DNA from: Chinchilla lanigera
Taxonomy: Eukaryota; Chordata; Mammalia; Rodentia; Chinchillidae
Reading direction: 5' to 3'
Assembly (NCBI RefSeq): GCF_000276665.1
Contig: NW_004955465.1
Coordinates: 3,961,003 to 4,025,002 of the forward strand
Length of the DNA: 64,000 nt
Each line of letters starts with the position of its first letter. Position 1 is the stretch's first letter. Made by a program: the position numbers and the translations under genes. Positions 1 to 9,574 of the stretch are shown here, in pieces. The notes under the pieces were generated by a model. It was not told where the DNA came from, did not search any database, and saw only the letters and a program-made list of their open reading frames with translations.

Positions 1-88
1 GCAATACAATATAACAATTATTTTTGCGGTGGTTACACTGCATGGGGTTTTATCAATAATCTAGAGAAAATTTAAAGTACACAGGTGG
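1..88. mobile_element. Tigger-like DNA transposon relic, left part
   Basis: An AT-rich stretch matches, by recall, the internal part of a common Tigger-type (pogo) non-autonomous mammalian element. It runs from an ACAATATAACAA-like motif to AATCTAGAG...TTTAAAGTACACAGG. The matching continuation resumes near base 330, after a B1 insertion. It lies in the opposite orientation to the related copies near 4.9, 15.9 and 61.7 kb. Confidence 0.6.
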
Positions 89-89
89 A

Positions 90-336
90 GCCGGGTGGGA
101 TGGCGCACACCTGTAATGCCAGCATTCAGGAGGCTGAGGCAGGAGGATTGCTGTGAGTTAATTTGGGGCCAGCTTGGGCTACCTAGTGAGTTCAAGGCTA
201 GCCTGAACTACATAGTGAGACCCTGTGTCAAAAAAACAGAAAGAGAGAAAGAAAGAAAGAGAGAAAGAAAGAGAAAAAGAGAAAAAGAGGGAAGAAGGAA
301 GTGGGGGAAGGGAGGGAAAAAGAAAGGAAGAACATG
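90..336 (+). mobile_element. B1 SINE with long GAAA-rich tail
   Basis: The element starts GCCGGGTGGGATGGCGCACACC, close to the 7SL-derived B1 start. It has the GGAGGCTGAGGCAGGAGGAT core and the duplicated middle segment typical of rodent B1, and ends GTGAGACCCTGTGTCA near 230. The A-rich tail has degenerated into GAAA/GAGAAA repeats up to about 336. It interrupts a Tigger relic. Confidence 0.85.
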
Positions 337-455
337 GGTGGATATGTGTAGATTCTCTGCATTTTATACAACAGACTAAAACATCTTTGGATTTTGGTAT
401 TTGTAGGGAGTCCTGGAAACCATTTCTTAAGGACCTTGGAGACCAGCTAATGAAA
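330..455. mobile_element. Tigger-like DNA transposon relic, right part
   Basis: The Tigger sequence continues beyond the B1 tail: GGATATGTGTAGATTC, then CATTTTATACAACAGAC, then TTTGGTATTTGTAGGGAGTCCTGGAAACC. This fits the terminal segment (the 'TTTTGGTATCCGCGGGGGTCCTGG' type) in the same orientation as bases 1-88. Divergence is high. Confidence 0.55.
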
Positions 456-539
456 GCTCTAGTATACAAATATGCACAATGGCTAGGAATTATTTTTTAA
501 AAGTGAAAAAAATTAATTTCCATCTAACAATTATACATA

Positions 540-805
540 TTTATGGAGTAAAAAGAATGATTTGCTCATGTATCCAGGTGTAATTGTCCAATCAAGGTCA
601 TCAACATTTTCATCTCCTTGAACATTTATCAGTTCTCCACACAGGGAAATGTCAAAGTTCTTTCTTCTAGTTATTTATAAAATATATTATAAAACATTGT
701 CAATAGCAGTCATTCCAGAACACTGGGACTGATTCCCTTCCAACTCACCGTATTTTAGTATCTGTTATCTGACCTCTCCTACCTCCTCCCCATCTTTGAC
801 TCTAT
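540..805. mobile_element. Old L1 (L1M-type) 3' fragment
   Basis: The order GTATCCAGG..., CATTTATCA..., AGTTATTTATAAAATATATTAT, ATTGTCAATAGCAGTCATTCC, ACACTGGGACTGATTCC and CCTCTCC is the familiar order of an old mammalian L1 3' region. It is divergent and without clear ends. Orientation and subfamily are not resolved. Confidence 0.5.
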
Positions 806-820
806 GTGTTTACTAATTAC

Positions 821-981
821 TTTTTTTTTTTTTTTTGTCTTTTTGAGACAGGATCTCGCTATGCAGTTCAGACTGGCCCTGAGCTCACTTTGTACCCCAG
901 ACTGGTCTTGAACTTGCAAAGATCCTCCTGCCTCAGCCTCCCAAGTGCTGAGATCACATGCATGTGCCTCCACGCCCAGTT
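821..981 (-). mobile_element. B1 SINE
   Basis: A T-run at 821-836 is followed by TTTTTGAGACAGGATCTCGC and reverse-complement B1 to CACGCCCAG near 979, with both duplicated halves (ACTGGCCCTGAGCTCAC and GACTGGTCTTGAACTTGC). Near-identical flanks TTACTAATTACTTTT (ends 824) and TTACAAATTACTTTT (ends 995) are a target-site duplication with one mismatch. Confidence 0.9.
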
Positions 982-995
982 TACAAATTACTTTT

Positions 996-2510
996 ACAGT
1001 GTTTTAAAGAATAAGGTCCTATCCTGAGAGACTAGAACCATCTGCTCACTAGGATTTCTGCCCCTCTAGCTGCTTCCAGATGGGCTAGCTGGGAAGAATC
1101 AAGGGGATTACTCCAGGCATGCTGGGTTGGTGGGGTCCCAGTGGCTTGTACTGGATACTGCTTCTCCTTTTCTACATTGTATAACTGACAGTGATATAAA
1201 TGGTACACTCTGGTCATGTACACACTCCGGGTGTACATTAGACAGGACAGAAATAGACACAGACGCAAATCAGATGCTGCAGTTGATGTTGCTGTCTTAT
1301 AGTTTTGGCTTCAGTTTTTACTTTATGCTTGGAATGCAGGATGCAGTTGCTTCTGTGGTCGCTCCCACAGTTCCTTCTTTGACCATGTTTGGCTTGGCAG
1401 TTAAGAAAAAAATCAACAGAAGGCTTATGTTTCAATGACACAACACCTAATCCTCAGGCAAATGATTTGTCCACGCTTAATATAAAGTATTTAGGATATA
1501 TTGTTTGATGTAAACACTAGTTCTCATAAAATGGTGCCCGAGGTACAGTTCTTTAACTTGTAATGCCCTATTTGAGTTGGCCTGTACATATTGGATATAA
1601 AGCCATTATTATAAAATATATCCTCTTTAGCCTGATAAAAAGAAAATCAGAGGGCAGGACCCACACCAGGAGAAGATGTTATAAAACGCAAAGACCCTCA
1701 TGGCACCTGCTGTGGGCCCTGGGGACAACCCCTCGGCACCTCTCTGTTAGAAATGTCCCCCCTGTCTGGGGAGCACCTTCCACATTTAAGGTACTTTGCT
1801 TGAATCTAACATCAGCTCAATCCCGCTTCACTAAACCGCTGCATTTGTAGAAGTCTTTACAGCTGGGATTGGTGTGACTCCTTCCAAGAGAAGGGAGGAC
1901 ACACAAAGGAAAGTTAGAGGAAGCAAATAGGATTCAGCCCACCTTTGCTAGCAATCTCAAATACCCCGTTGTTATCACCTTTTTCTCCAGGACCCCTTGC
2001 TACTCAGAAGCACACAGGTTAATTATAGCAGGCGGAAAAATTCGAGGCATTTGAAGACTGCGGCATTCATCTTGCCAGTCCCCTAATGCAGGGATGACAG
2101 AGAGTCACTCTGAAACGCCTTCCCGCTGCTTCCATTACCTGCGTGTTGTGAGATCCTCCTCCCGGTCCCGGACAGTGATTGCTGTTCATACGGCGGTATA
2201 AGCAAGATAGGCACACTTGCCATTATCCTCGTCGGATCTAATGCTTATACACCAGCAAAAACTTAACCTCAGTGGCTTCGCTGTCTCTCAGGAGCAGATG
2301 CGCAGGAACAGCTCCATGCACAGTTCAGCTGGTGACTCTCCAGGACACTGTGCCGGCCTGCTCGGCCGCTGCCTCAGTCGGAGGATGAAAGGCACAGGGT
2401 CTGAAGAGAGGTGTTTTGAACTTTCAGGTTCCTGCCCTATCGGGGCTCATCTGCCACTCTTGAAGAGTTGCAGACAGATGAGCTTCTCACTGCCATGATG
2501 GGTCTGTATT
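996..2510. other. Low-repeat interval, no gene recognised
   Basis: No confident repeat family is visible. Two parts look unusually clean: about 1460-1640 (AT-rich, with TTGATGTAAACACTAG, a forkhead-like TGTAAAC core) and about 2050-2240 (mixed GC, with CTAATGCAGG and TGTTCATACGGCGG). Open frames here are short and have no recognisable domain. Possible conserved non-coding DNA, but this is an impression, not a measurement. Confidence 0.35.
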
Positions 2511-2542
2511 TTTATTTATTTGAGCTGGAGTCTAATTTCTCA

Positions 2543-2720
2543 TCTCCTTCCCTCCCTTCCTTCCTTCCCTCCCTCCTTCTCCCTTCCCTCCCTCCTTCCC
2601 TCCCTCCTTCCCTCCCTCCTTCCCCCTCCCTCCTTTCCTTCTTCCCTTCCTTCGCTCCTTCCTTCCCTCCTGCCTTCCTTCCTTCCTTCCTCTCTCCCTC
2701 CCTCCCTTCCTTCCTTCACT
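2543..2720. repeat. Polypyrimidine CCTTCCCT-type simple repeat
   Basis: About 180 bases are almost purely C and T, built of variable CCTTC, CCCTT and CCTCCTTC units. It reads as Ser/Pro/Leu-rich frames on the plus strand and Gly/Arg/Glu-rich frames on the minus strand, which are composition artefacts. The strand asymmetry favours triplex (H-DNA) formation and length variation. Confidence 0.95.
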
Positions 2721-2721
2721 T

Positions 2722-2796
2722 TCATTTTACTGAAGATTGAGCCCAAGGCCTCCATCATGCCAGACAAGTACTCTACCACTGAGCTACACCCCTGCC
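2722..2796 (-). mobile_element. dID-type tRNA-derived SINE fragment
   Basis: TACTGAAGATTGAGCCCAAGG...AAGTACTCTACCACTGAGCTACACCCC is the reverse complement of the diverged ID (dID) monomer, with B-box and A-box remnants (GAGCTACA on this strand). A B1 lies 200 bases downstream in the same orientation. Confidence 0.7.
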
Positions 2797-2997
2797 TCTG
2801 GAACTCTACTCTTAGTGCAGGTATGGAATTAGAACCCAAAGCCCAGGACAAGGTGAACACTGTAGCTGGGTCTGCTCAGGTATGCAGACCTCACCAGAGA
2901 CTATTCTGCTTAGAGCTTCAGGGTTTCTTCTACCTGGGACAAGTGGGATTTCCCTCCGGGGCCAGGTTCCCACCCATGGGAACTACATCCTCAGTCA

Positions 2998-3128
2998 TTT
3001 CTTTCTTTCTTTATTTAAATTTTGAGACAGGGTCTCCTTAAGTTGCCCAGGTTGACCTCAAACGGACACTCCTTCTGCCTCAGTCTCCCGAGGAACTGGA
3101 ATTGCAGCAGTGCACCACCACGCCCAGT
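2998..3128 (-). mobile_element. Old B1-type SINE monomer
   Basis: AAATTTTGAGACAGGGTCTCC...TGCCCAGGTTGACC...CCTCAGTCTCCCGAGG...CACCACGCCCAG is the reverse complement of a 7SL-derived monomer. It lacks the young B1 duplication and resembles the left monomer of B1-dID dimers. Confidence 0.8.
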
Positions 3129-3135
3129 TTAGCTT

Positions 3136-3650
3136 GGAAGTTTCTTACTTCCTATGGACTCAGTGAAACGGAGGCATGAGCTGGGTGCAGGAATCTTTTA
3201 CACTGAAATAAATCTGAGTCTCTGACAGACCTGTTTCAAGCCGTCAGTCTTGGGGCTGGGGGTAGAAGTCAGTGGTGAAGTTCTGGGCTCTTTCCCCAGG
3301 ACACACACACGTACCCCACAAACCCACAGTCAGTGGTTCCCCGAGGTCCCTGGTACTGTGGTTTCCAAGGGAACAGGCTTCCGGCCATGCTCACGCCCAG
3401 CTGTAGGCACCTTTCAGGTCCTTGACAAAGGAGCGCAGCTAAGTTCTCCCCACCGGGCTCAAGGGACCTTCTGCGCATGTGTCTTCCTGAACCCTCCGCG
3501 CATCTGATTCTTCAGTTTCGCGTCTCTGCGGTGCTCTCTCCCTACCGCCGCATGACGCCCATCAGGGTTGCTCAGCCCGTGTAGCTCTGTCTTCCTAGCC
3601 CGAGTAGCGAGCTCAGCACCGTTCACTTGTAAATAAGAGCTGGTGGAGGA
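3136..3650. other. Low-repeat interval, no gene recognised
   Basis: No confident repeat is visible apart from a short ACACAC run near 3301. Several CpG dinucleotides cluster at 3490-3625 but do not reach an island. Frames in the region are short and unrecognised. Confidence 0.3.
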
Positions 3651-3651
3651 G

Positions 3652-3835
3652 GGCAGGGTGCCGCGGGCCTGCAACCCCAGCTCTTTGCGAGGCTGAGGCA
3701 GGAGGATTGTAGGTCGGAGCCCAGCTTGGGAAATTAACAATTTAGAGAGAACATGTCTCACAATAACATATTTTTTGTAGGAAAAAAACGCTGGAGATGT
3801 AGCTCAGTGTAAAGGCGCGGAACTCGGTCTGGAGT
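3652..3835 (+). mobile_element. B1-dID dimeric SINE, degraded
   Basis: The left part is B1-like (GGGTGCCGCGGGCCTGCAACCCCAGCTCTTTGCGAGGCTGAGGC split over 3656-3698, then GAGGATTGTAGG). It is followed by an A-rich linker and CTGGAGATGTAGCTCAGTGTAAAGGC at 3791, the dID monomer with its A box. The order B1 then ID-like matches the published B1-dID dimer of non-muroid rodents. Confidence 0.7.
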
Positions 3836-3839
3836 AGGG

Positions 3840-4925
3840 CGGAACTGGGCTCTGACCTAGCACTGGTAGGTACACACTGACTGGCAGCAGTAGTCCAGGC
3901 TCAACAGAAATCTGTGAATCAATATGAACTTCAAAGGCCTGGTGATGTCAGGTTCTTTGCCAGTTAGGCAGCCAGGGTGTTAACGAAAATCCAGGCCTGC
4001 TTTCTAAAAGCTCTTTACAGAGAGCCAAGAGCTCGCTGGGATTCCCCTTCCCAGTGTTTTTGTAAAGAGGGAAAAGTAGATGAATTTGATCAAACAAAGG
4101 GCTGCCTGTTCTTTGATGTCCTCCTTCCAGCCGCCAGCCCTTATTATGCAAATGGCTTCAGAAAGGCAGTAGCCTCCACAGAAGCCCAGGTAGGGTTGGT
4201 CTTCCCCAATCAGGAGAAAGCGACAGCATGCTTTATTTTTCCTGTAATTATGATTCAAAACGAACTGACCCTCCACCTCAATCCCGGCATGTGAGGACTG
4301 TAGTCTGTAATCTGGGGGTCTTCACTCTCATAGGAGTCCACAGGATGAGTCCCCGTGAAGGATGGGTAGGTGAAGACAACTCTAAAACGGTAAACAACTT
4401 GGGAAGTGAAGGTTGCATTGTTACCAGCACCCGTCACACTTAGTAAGACCTTCCCACCCCTCAATAAAGCGTTCTGTTCGGGTCTTCTCTCCAGGATCCA
4501 TCCTGGACAGGTGTGCTGAGCTGACAGGACACATGGGGGTCTCCCCTGCTCTGGCAGAGTCCTCCTCAGCTCCATGGGAGAACCCGGCAGATACACAAGC
4601 AATGTCAACAACAGATGACACAGGCTGTGACAGAGGCAGCATCAGCTTCTCTGGGAATACAGAAAAGACATTCTGGTGGGGACAGGTGAGAAGGTTAGGG
4701 TGTGCCAGGTGGTTGAGGGGACTTCTCAGAGGAGGTGGCTCCTAGTTAGCAGGAAAGGAATTGTGTAGATGTGTTTGGGGAGATGGGCAGGTGGGTGGGA
4801 GCCCTGGGGCTTTGTGAACAGTGAGTCACACAGGGAACTGTGCATATGTGGTGCCACGTGGAATATATCCACCATGACAACACATCCAAAATGTTCTAGA
4901 ACACATGAGCATCCGAATACTGAAA
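3840..4925. other. Low-repeat interval, no gene recognised
   Basis: No repeat family was recognised with confidence. Frames of about 100-118 codons overlap on both strands around 3.95-4.75 kb, but none shows a recognisable domain, splice structure or codon pattern. Parts could be old, unrecognisable transposon sequence. Confidence 0.3.
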
Positions 4926-4927
4926 AT

Positions 4928-5137
4928 GTACAGTTGTCCCTCTGTGTGCGTGGGGACTGGTTCCGGAGCCCACATGGATACTAAAACTTGTGGATACACA
5001 TGTCTCTTACATAAAATGACCTGGTATTGCTTATAACCTCTGCACATTCTCCTGTGCACTTTATCATCTCTATATGACTTTAATACCTAATATGATAGGA
5101 AATGCTACGCAAATAGTTGTTACACAATGTTATTTAG
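4928..5137. mobile_element. Tigger-like DNA transposon relic, first part
   Basis: ACAGTTGTCCCTCTGTGTG..., GGGGACTGGTTCCGGAGCCC, GGATACTAAAACTTGTGGAT, CATAAAATGACCTGGTATTGC and TTTAATACCTAATATGATAGG follow the order of the same Tigger family as at 1-455, in the opposite orientation. It is broken by two tRNA-type SINEs and resumes near 5361. Confidence 0.7.
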
Positions 5138-5151
5138 AAAATAATGATGAG

Positions 5152-5246
5152 AGTTGGGCCAGGGATAGAGCTCATTGACACAAGAGCCTACCTGGCAAGT
5201 ACAAGGTCCTGAGTTCAATTCTTGGTATTAAAAAAAAAAGAAAGAA
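5152..5246 (+). mobile_element. ID-like SINE, older copy
   Basis: GGGCCAGGGATAGAGCTC..., CCTACCTGGCAAGTACAAGG and TGAGTTCAATTCTTGGTA (B-box region) are followed by an A-rich tail. It is flanked by a 14-base direct repeat AAAATAATGATGAG (5138-5151 and 5247-5260), a target-site duplication that splits a Tigger relic. Confidence 0.88.
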
Positions 5247-5269
5247 AAAATAATGATGAGAAAAACAAA

Positions 5270-5358
5270 GCTCAGAGTGTGCAGCGTCTCTCAGAGGCAG
5301 AGCAGTTGCCTGGCGTGCACAGAGTCCTGGGTTCAATGTACAACACCCGAGAAAGAAG
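5270..5358 (+). mobile_element. Degraded tRNA-derived SINE
   Basis: GTCTCTCAGAGGCAGAGCAGTTGCCTGG then AGAGTCCTGGGTTCAATGTACAACACC resembles a dID or old ID monomer with an A-rich tail. It sits directly after the preceding SINE, inside the same Tigger relic. Confidence 0.6.
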
Positions 5359-5360
5359 AA

Positions 5361-5476
5361 AAAAATAGAAAAGAAAGTTTAAACATGTTCAGTAAAGCTA
5401 CATTTTTTCCTTGGATATTTTTGATCTGCAGTTGTTTGAACCCAGGACTGTGAAATCATGGATACAGAGGCCTCAC
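5361..5476. mobile_element. Tigger-like DNA transposon relic, second part
   Basis: TTTAAACATGTTCAGTAAAGC, TTTTTTCCTTGGATATTTTTGATCTGCAGTTG and TTGAACCC...ATGGATACAGAGGCC continue the element begun at 4928 to its terminal segment. Confidence 0.65.
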
Positions 5477-5631
5477 TAGATATAAAGCTAGAAGTCACCT
5501 GACATTTCTAAGGCACCCCACAGAGTCTAGAAGATTTTATGAAGCCACTGGGTAGCTTGGCTTCTTCTGTGATAACCATGCTGGCCCCAGCATCCATGCA
5601 GAAGGAAAGTGATCAAAAAAAGATCTGCCAG

Positions 5632-5799
5632 GGGCCAGGCATGGTGGCACACTCCTGTAATACCAGCACTCGGGAGGCTGAAGCAGGAGAATCACCATGA
5701 GTTCAAGGCCAGCCTAGGCTATATCCTGAGTTCAAGGCCAATCTAACTACATAGTGAGACCCTGTCTCAAAAAACCAAAAAAAAAAAAAAAAAAAAAAT
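5632..5799 (+). mobile_element. B1 SINE, relatively young
   Basis: GGGGCCAGGCATGGTGGCACACTCCTG, GGGAGGCTGAAGCAGGAGAATCACC, both copies of the GAGTTCAAGGCCA segment, AGTGAGACCCTGTCTCA and a 22-base A-run. It is nearly full length with the rodent internal duplication. Confidence 0.92.
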
Positions 5800-7490
5800 C
5801 TTCCACATAGTTTGATCACATTGAAATTCATCCCATGCAGTGCAGGTGACACAGAGTAGTAGGAGCCTGCTCCCTTTCCTGGTGGCTGTCTGATCATTTG
5901 CATGAAGTGTTGGAAGTTGTCCTGTCTCTGGCCCCGCCCTCCTTCCCAGCGGTCACCTGTGCCGGACACCTTTCCAATGCTCACCTGCTGAAACAAACCC
6001 AGGTGTCTTTCAATAAGATCAGCTGACCCTGAGCGCACGCGCCACTGTCCGTCACAGTGTGGATTTTGTAGGACACAATATCGTTTGTCTTCTCCTGGAG
6101 GCATTCTTTGCTGCTGTGTCCACAAAAGAGCACCACTGATAGACCGAGCACTACGGAAGACGGCATCCCGGGCCCTTTTTTTTAGAGATGCTGCTGTCTT
6201 GAACCATCTGACAAAAGCAGAGAAGAAGGAAGACGGAAGAGAGGGACAGAAAGAAGCCAGAGCAGAAGGGCTGTGAATTTAGAAACCCGACTGCACTCTC
6301 AGGATCTGATTTGGCCTGAGAACGCAAGCTTCAGATAAAAATAACAAGTCACAGGGTAGGGGACAGATCTCGGGCTTCTCCTCCGCCCGGGGCTGCGCAT
6401 GCCCAGTGCGTGTCTCTTCGAGGGACCAGTGCTGAGCTGCGTTCCCCAGCGGAAGGCCAAAGTGAGAAAGGGCCTGTGTTTGATGTATGAGGTTCAGCTT
6501 GCCATCGTGAGTCACCCCAGAACTAGCTGCAGGCAAAACAAAAATCTTTTGTGATTAATTAGAAAAACCGGACAATTATGAATTGACTGCACACAGCCAG
6601 GGTAGGGTAATATAAATAGTAATGACTCTGGCGGGCCCGAAGAGCGCTCCGTGTTCATAGGAGATCGCTGTAGAAAGGCAAAATTTTTAACATGAAGTCT
6701 GCTGAAATAAGGTAATTTCTAATCCTGGGCAGTTTGAGGGTCTTGACCAAGATTTCAGCGGATACCTTGCAAAGGCGTCTAGCTGACTTTAACAGTGGTC
6801 TTGGGGCCAAATAGACCTTGGCTGTCTTTCTTGTTTTTTTTTTTTTTTTTTGTAAACAGAGCTCCAGATCCCTTTCAGCAGCTCTACGAAATCACTTGCA
6901 TCTTTTGCTACCCTCCCTGCCAGCTCGTAGAGTTGCCGCTTGGTTATTTTGCCCTTTTGGGGCGTTAGCTTTCACTGGGATACTCTCAGCAGACTTGAAA
7001 ACAGAGACCATTTTTATCCAGAGGCACTTGTTGGGTTAGTCTTCAGGGGAAGCAGGGATCACTGTGACTGAGCTGATTTATCAGAAAAAAGACAGATCTA
7101 AATATTATAAGGAGTTACAGGATGAATGATTTATTCTGTCTGGAGAAGGTAAGGTGAAAAGGTCGCTATACCATAAACTCGAGCCAAGCTTTTAATAGCT
7201 CCTGGGTATGAACAGTATATTTTGGGAGCACAGTTTAATTTTGCTTCTCTTTGTCCATCCCCCCCTTCCACCAACTCCATACAGAAAGTGCACATGGTAT
7301 GTCATCCTCAAGGAACTGGGGAGGGGGGGTGATTGTTTCCTTTCCAAGAAGTTCACAATGGAAAATAATTAAGCCCTGACAGCGCCTGCAAATGTCAAAA
7401 TACAAATTTCCTCCAGTGATCAATTTTTAACCATCAGGGTAGGCAAATTATCCTTTGTCCTGGGTAGCCAGCAACCGTCACAGGCCCAGG
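5800..7490. other. Low-repeat interval, no gene recognised
   Basis: Apart from T-runs (6177-6183 and 6830-6851) and purine-rich stretches near 6210-6270, I recognise no repeat or gene. CpG density rises modestly at 6140-6440. The AT-rich part 6545-6800 (TAATTAGAAAAACC, TATAAATAGTAATGAC) looks like possible conserved non-coding DNA. Confidence 0.3.
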
Positions 7491-7494
7491 AAGG

Positions 7495-7527
7495 AAAGAA
7501 AGAACAGAGAGAAAGAAAGAAAGAAAA
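7495..7527. repeat. GAAA simple repeat
   Basis: A short impure GAAA/GAGAAA tract, with no SINE head attached. Confidence 0.85.
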
Positions 7528-7689
7528 TGCCATCTCACTGCTTTCTCCCCTAGCGCCTACAATCTCTTCCAGACCTTTGAAATTTGGTTTCTACCAGGCA
7601 ATTAACTCGTCTCTACTCACATTCAACATCTCCAAGTGTCTTTTCTGGGCCTCTGTTTGCACTCGCCAGAGTTCACATTGTTTTCTATT

Positions 7690-7930
7690 ATTATTCAAGC
7701 AGCGCCGTCTCAGTAGTAAACCCATTGACCATTCAATCAGAGCGGAGGCTGCTGCGGATAATTAAAAGTTCCCAACCTCTTGCCCCAAGGCCACGCTAGA
7801 GCCAGTCAGAGAGGAGCCAGGTCCCGGCTGCTCAGGGACCAATCGATCAGCTGATTAACCCTTCTTACTGATTGGGTAGAGCTGATTGCATCTCCCGTAA
7901 AGAAATCTGCTCTGGCCCTGGGGCACAAAA
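7690..7930. promoter_or_regulatory. Candidate enhancer with TGAT/ATCA motif cluster
   Basis: A repeat-free block contains repeated TGAT/ATCA cores in about 200 bases: TGACCATTCAATCAG, GGATAATTAAAAG, GACCAATCGATCAGCTG, CTGATTAACC, ACTGATTGGG and GCTGATTGCATC. Such cores are bound by TALE (PBX/MEIS), Onecut and homeobox factors and by CCAAT proteins. No TATA box or transcript evidence is visible, so a distal element is more likely than a promoter. Confidence 0.4.
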
Positions 7931-8179
7931 GGCAGCTATACATTCAGGTTGGCTGAGCGAGTGGCCCCGGCGGTCACTGTCCTCACACAGTGAAGGAGGG
8001 GGGAAAGACACCTCCCCCTACAAGATTTTAAAGATTTTTATCTCCCAGCCCCTGCTTTCCCACTGGCCTATCTGTGCTTTTATTTCTGAGGAGAAGAATT
8101 TCAGGGTTGGCAGAGAAGTTCCCTAGCCTGGCAATTGTTATCTAGCAGAAGACACAGAGAATAAGATGCATTCTTTCTG

Positions 8180-8430
8180 ACAATAATGTCCCCATTTAAA
8201 ATAGCTGAGGTCAGAAAGCGCTGAAGACACACCCTTCATAAGACAGGTCTCTCTCCTGGAAGATTACTTTTAGACCATCATGCTAGTGACACGTTTTGCC
8301 TTTGCTAGCTAGTACTGCAAATGTTTATCTTTGGGTACGGATAAACAATCTGTTTCCCAATGTGCTTACATTTTGGCACTGTAAATAAAATGGAGCAGAG
8401 GCATTTACAAAAATTACCACCTTATTGTTG
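8180..8430. promoter_or_regulatory. Candidate conserved element with inverted forkhead-like sites
   Basis: A repeat-free, AT-leaning block contains TGTTTATC (8322-8329) and its exact reverse complement GATAAACA (8340-8347), 10 bases apart. It also holds TTTAAAATAGC and GTAAATAAAATGG. TGTTTAT is forkhead-like and GATAA is GATA-like. Function is inferred only. Confidence 0.35.
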
Positions 8431-8901
8431 TCTTTGGAGGGAGGAGCTCAGATGCTATCGGGCGGGTGTGGCGGCCTGGCCATCCAAGAGCAGCTCCCCT
8501 GGTTTTCTTAAAGACTGATCTCCCTGGATCGGGCAGGGGAACCCAGCCAGGGAACTGTCTGTGAAAATAAGAGCGCTGCCCGTTCCAGGCTTATCATTCT
8601 ATCTGTGGCAAAGGGGAGAAAAGTTGAGTTTTGCAAAGCTGATTTTGCAAATATTATCTCAGCCACCGTCTTCAAGAAGGCCAACTCCCATTGACGTCAG
8701 AAGCAGCAGATTGCATGTCAAATGCTTTGGAAAAGGCAGCTGGCAGGATGGGAAGCAAATGCTGTCCAGAATGCTCACGCCTGCCCTGATTTTGGGATCC
8801 TTAGCCAGGGAACTGCAAGGACAGAAAATCAGGGATCATTGCCAGGAAGTGAAACGTTATTCACCTTAGAGTGAAATGGATGACATCAGGAAGAGAGCTT
8901 A

Positions 8902-8917
8902 GATCCCCCTGGTGGCC
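8902..8917 (-). promoter_or_regulatory. Possible weak CTCF-like motif
   Basis: The reverse complement reads GGCCACCAGGGGGATC. It agrees with the CTCF core CCASYAGRKGGCRS for the first eleven positions but loses the final GC pair, so binding is doubtful. Confidence 0.3.
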
Positions 8918-9040
8918 TGGGGTGTCTCTTTGGAGTGGGGTTAGGGACTGAGGGCTTTGTGAGCTGTCACAGGCACCCTGGCTAAAGAGCTCTTCACTTT
9001 GGGAGTCTGCTCTTCACAAAGGCTGGGGGTGAGCGAGCAC

Positions 9041-9058
9041 ATGTGAAGGCCTTCACAT
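9041..9058. other. Perfect 18-base palindrome
   Basis: ATGTGAAGGCCTTCACAT is its own reverse complement with no spacer. It sits in a repeat-free stretch after two upstream CTCTTCAC/CTCTTCACA motifs. Significance is unknown. Confidence 0.9.
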
Positions 9059-9196
9059 TACAAGGACCTAAAGAGTGATAGCTGTATTTTCACTCTTAGA
9101 ACCCAAACAACCTACAACTATATGACTCTGCGCCTATGAACATCTCAATGGCCTGAGTACTTTCTCTTAACTAAATTTATCAGAACACACACACAA

Positions 9197-9345
9197 TTTA
9201 TTATTTTATTTTTATTTAAATTTTAAGACAGGGCCTTGCTAAGTGGCTACATTCCTCAGACAGGACTCAAGTTCACCATTCTCCTATCTCAGCCTCCTGG
9301 AATGCTGGGATTACAGACATATGCTTATGTTCTCATGCCTGGCTA
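9197..9345 (-). mobile_element. Old B1-type SINE monomer
   Basis: AAATTTTAAGACAGGGCCTTGC, then CTCAGCCTCCTGGAATGCTGGGATTACAG, then CATGCCTGGC: the reverse complement of a 7SL-derived monomer. It is diverged and resembles the left half of a B1-dID. Confidence 0.75.
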
Positions 9346-9471
9346 CAAAGATTTTTTTTAAATGGACTTGCAGCTATTTAATTTATTCTCGAATATCTTT
9401 CTGAAATCAAGGTCCAATTCGTGAACATCCTGTGTAACCTGGGTACCATTACAGGAAAAGAACATTTATCA

Positions 9472-9574
9472 GGGGCTGGGAATTTAGCTCAGCGGCAAAG
9501 CGCCTGCCTGGCAAGCGCAAGGTCGTGAGTTCGGTTCCCGGTACCGGAGAAAAACCAAAAAAAAAAAAAAAAAA
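9472..9574 (+). mobile_element. ID-like SINE, young, with intact target-site duplication
   Basis: GGGGCTGGGAATTTAGCTCAGCGG carries the tRNA-type A box, and GTGAGTTCGGTTCCCGGTACC the B box, followed by a long A-rich tail. The exact 16-base repeat AAAAGAACATTTATCA flanks it (9456-9471 and 9575-9590). This is the young family that dominates the window. Confidence 0.95.

Noticed and set aside
2468..3041. Ser/Pro/Leu-rich and Gly/Arg/Glu-rich frames near 2.5-3.0 kb
   Set aside because: They are translations of a polypyrimidine/polypurine tract.
9472..9560. tRNA gene
   Set aside because: A-box and B-box are present, but the rest does not form a proper tRNA and the copy is an ID SINE with A-tail and target duplication.
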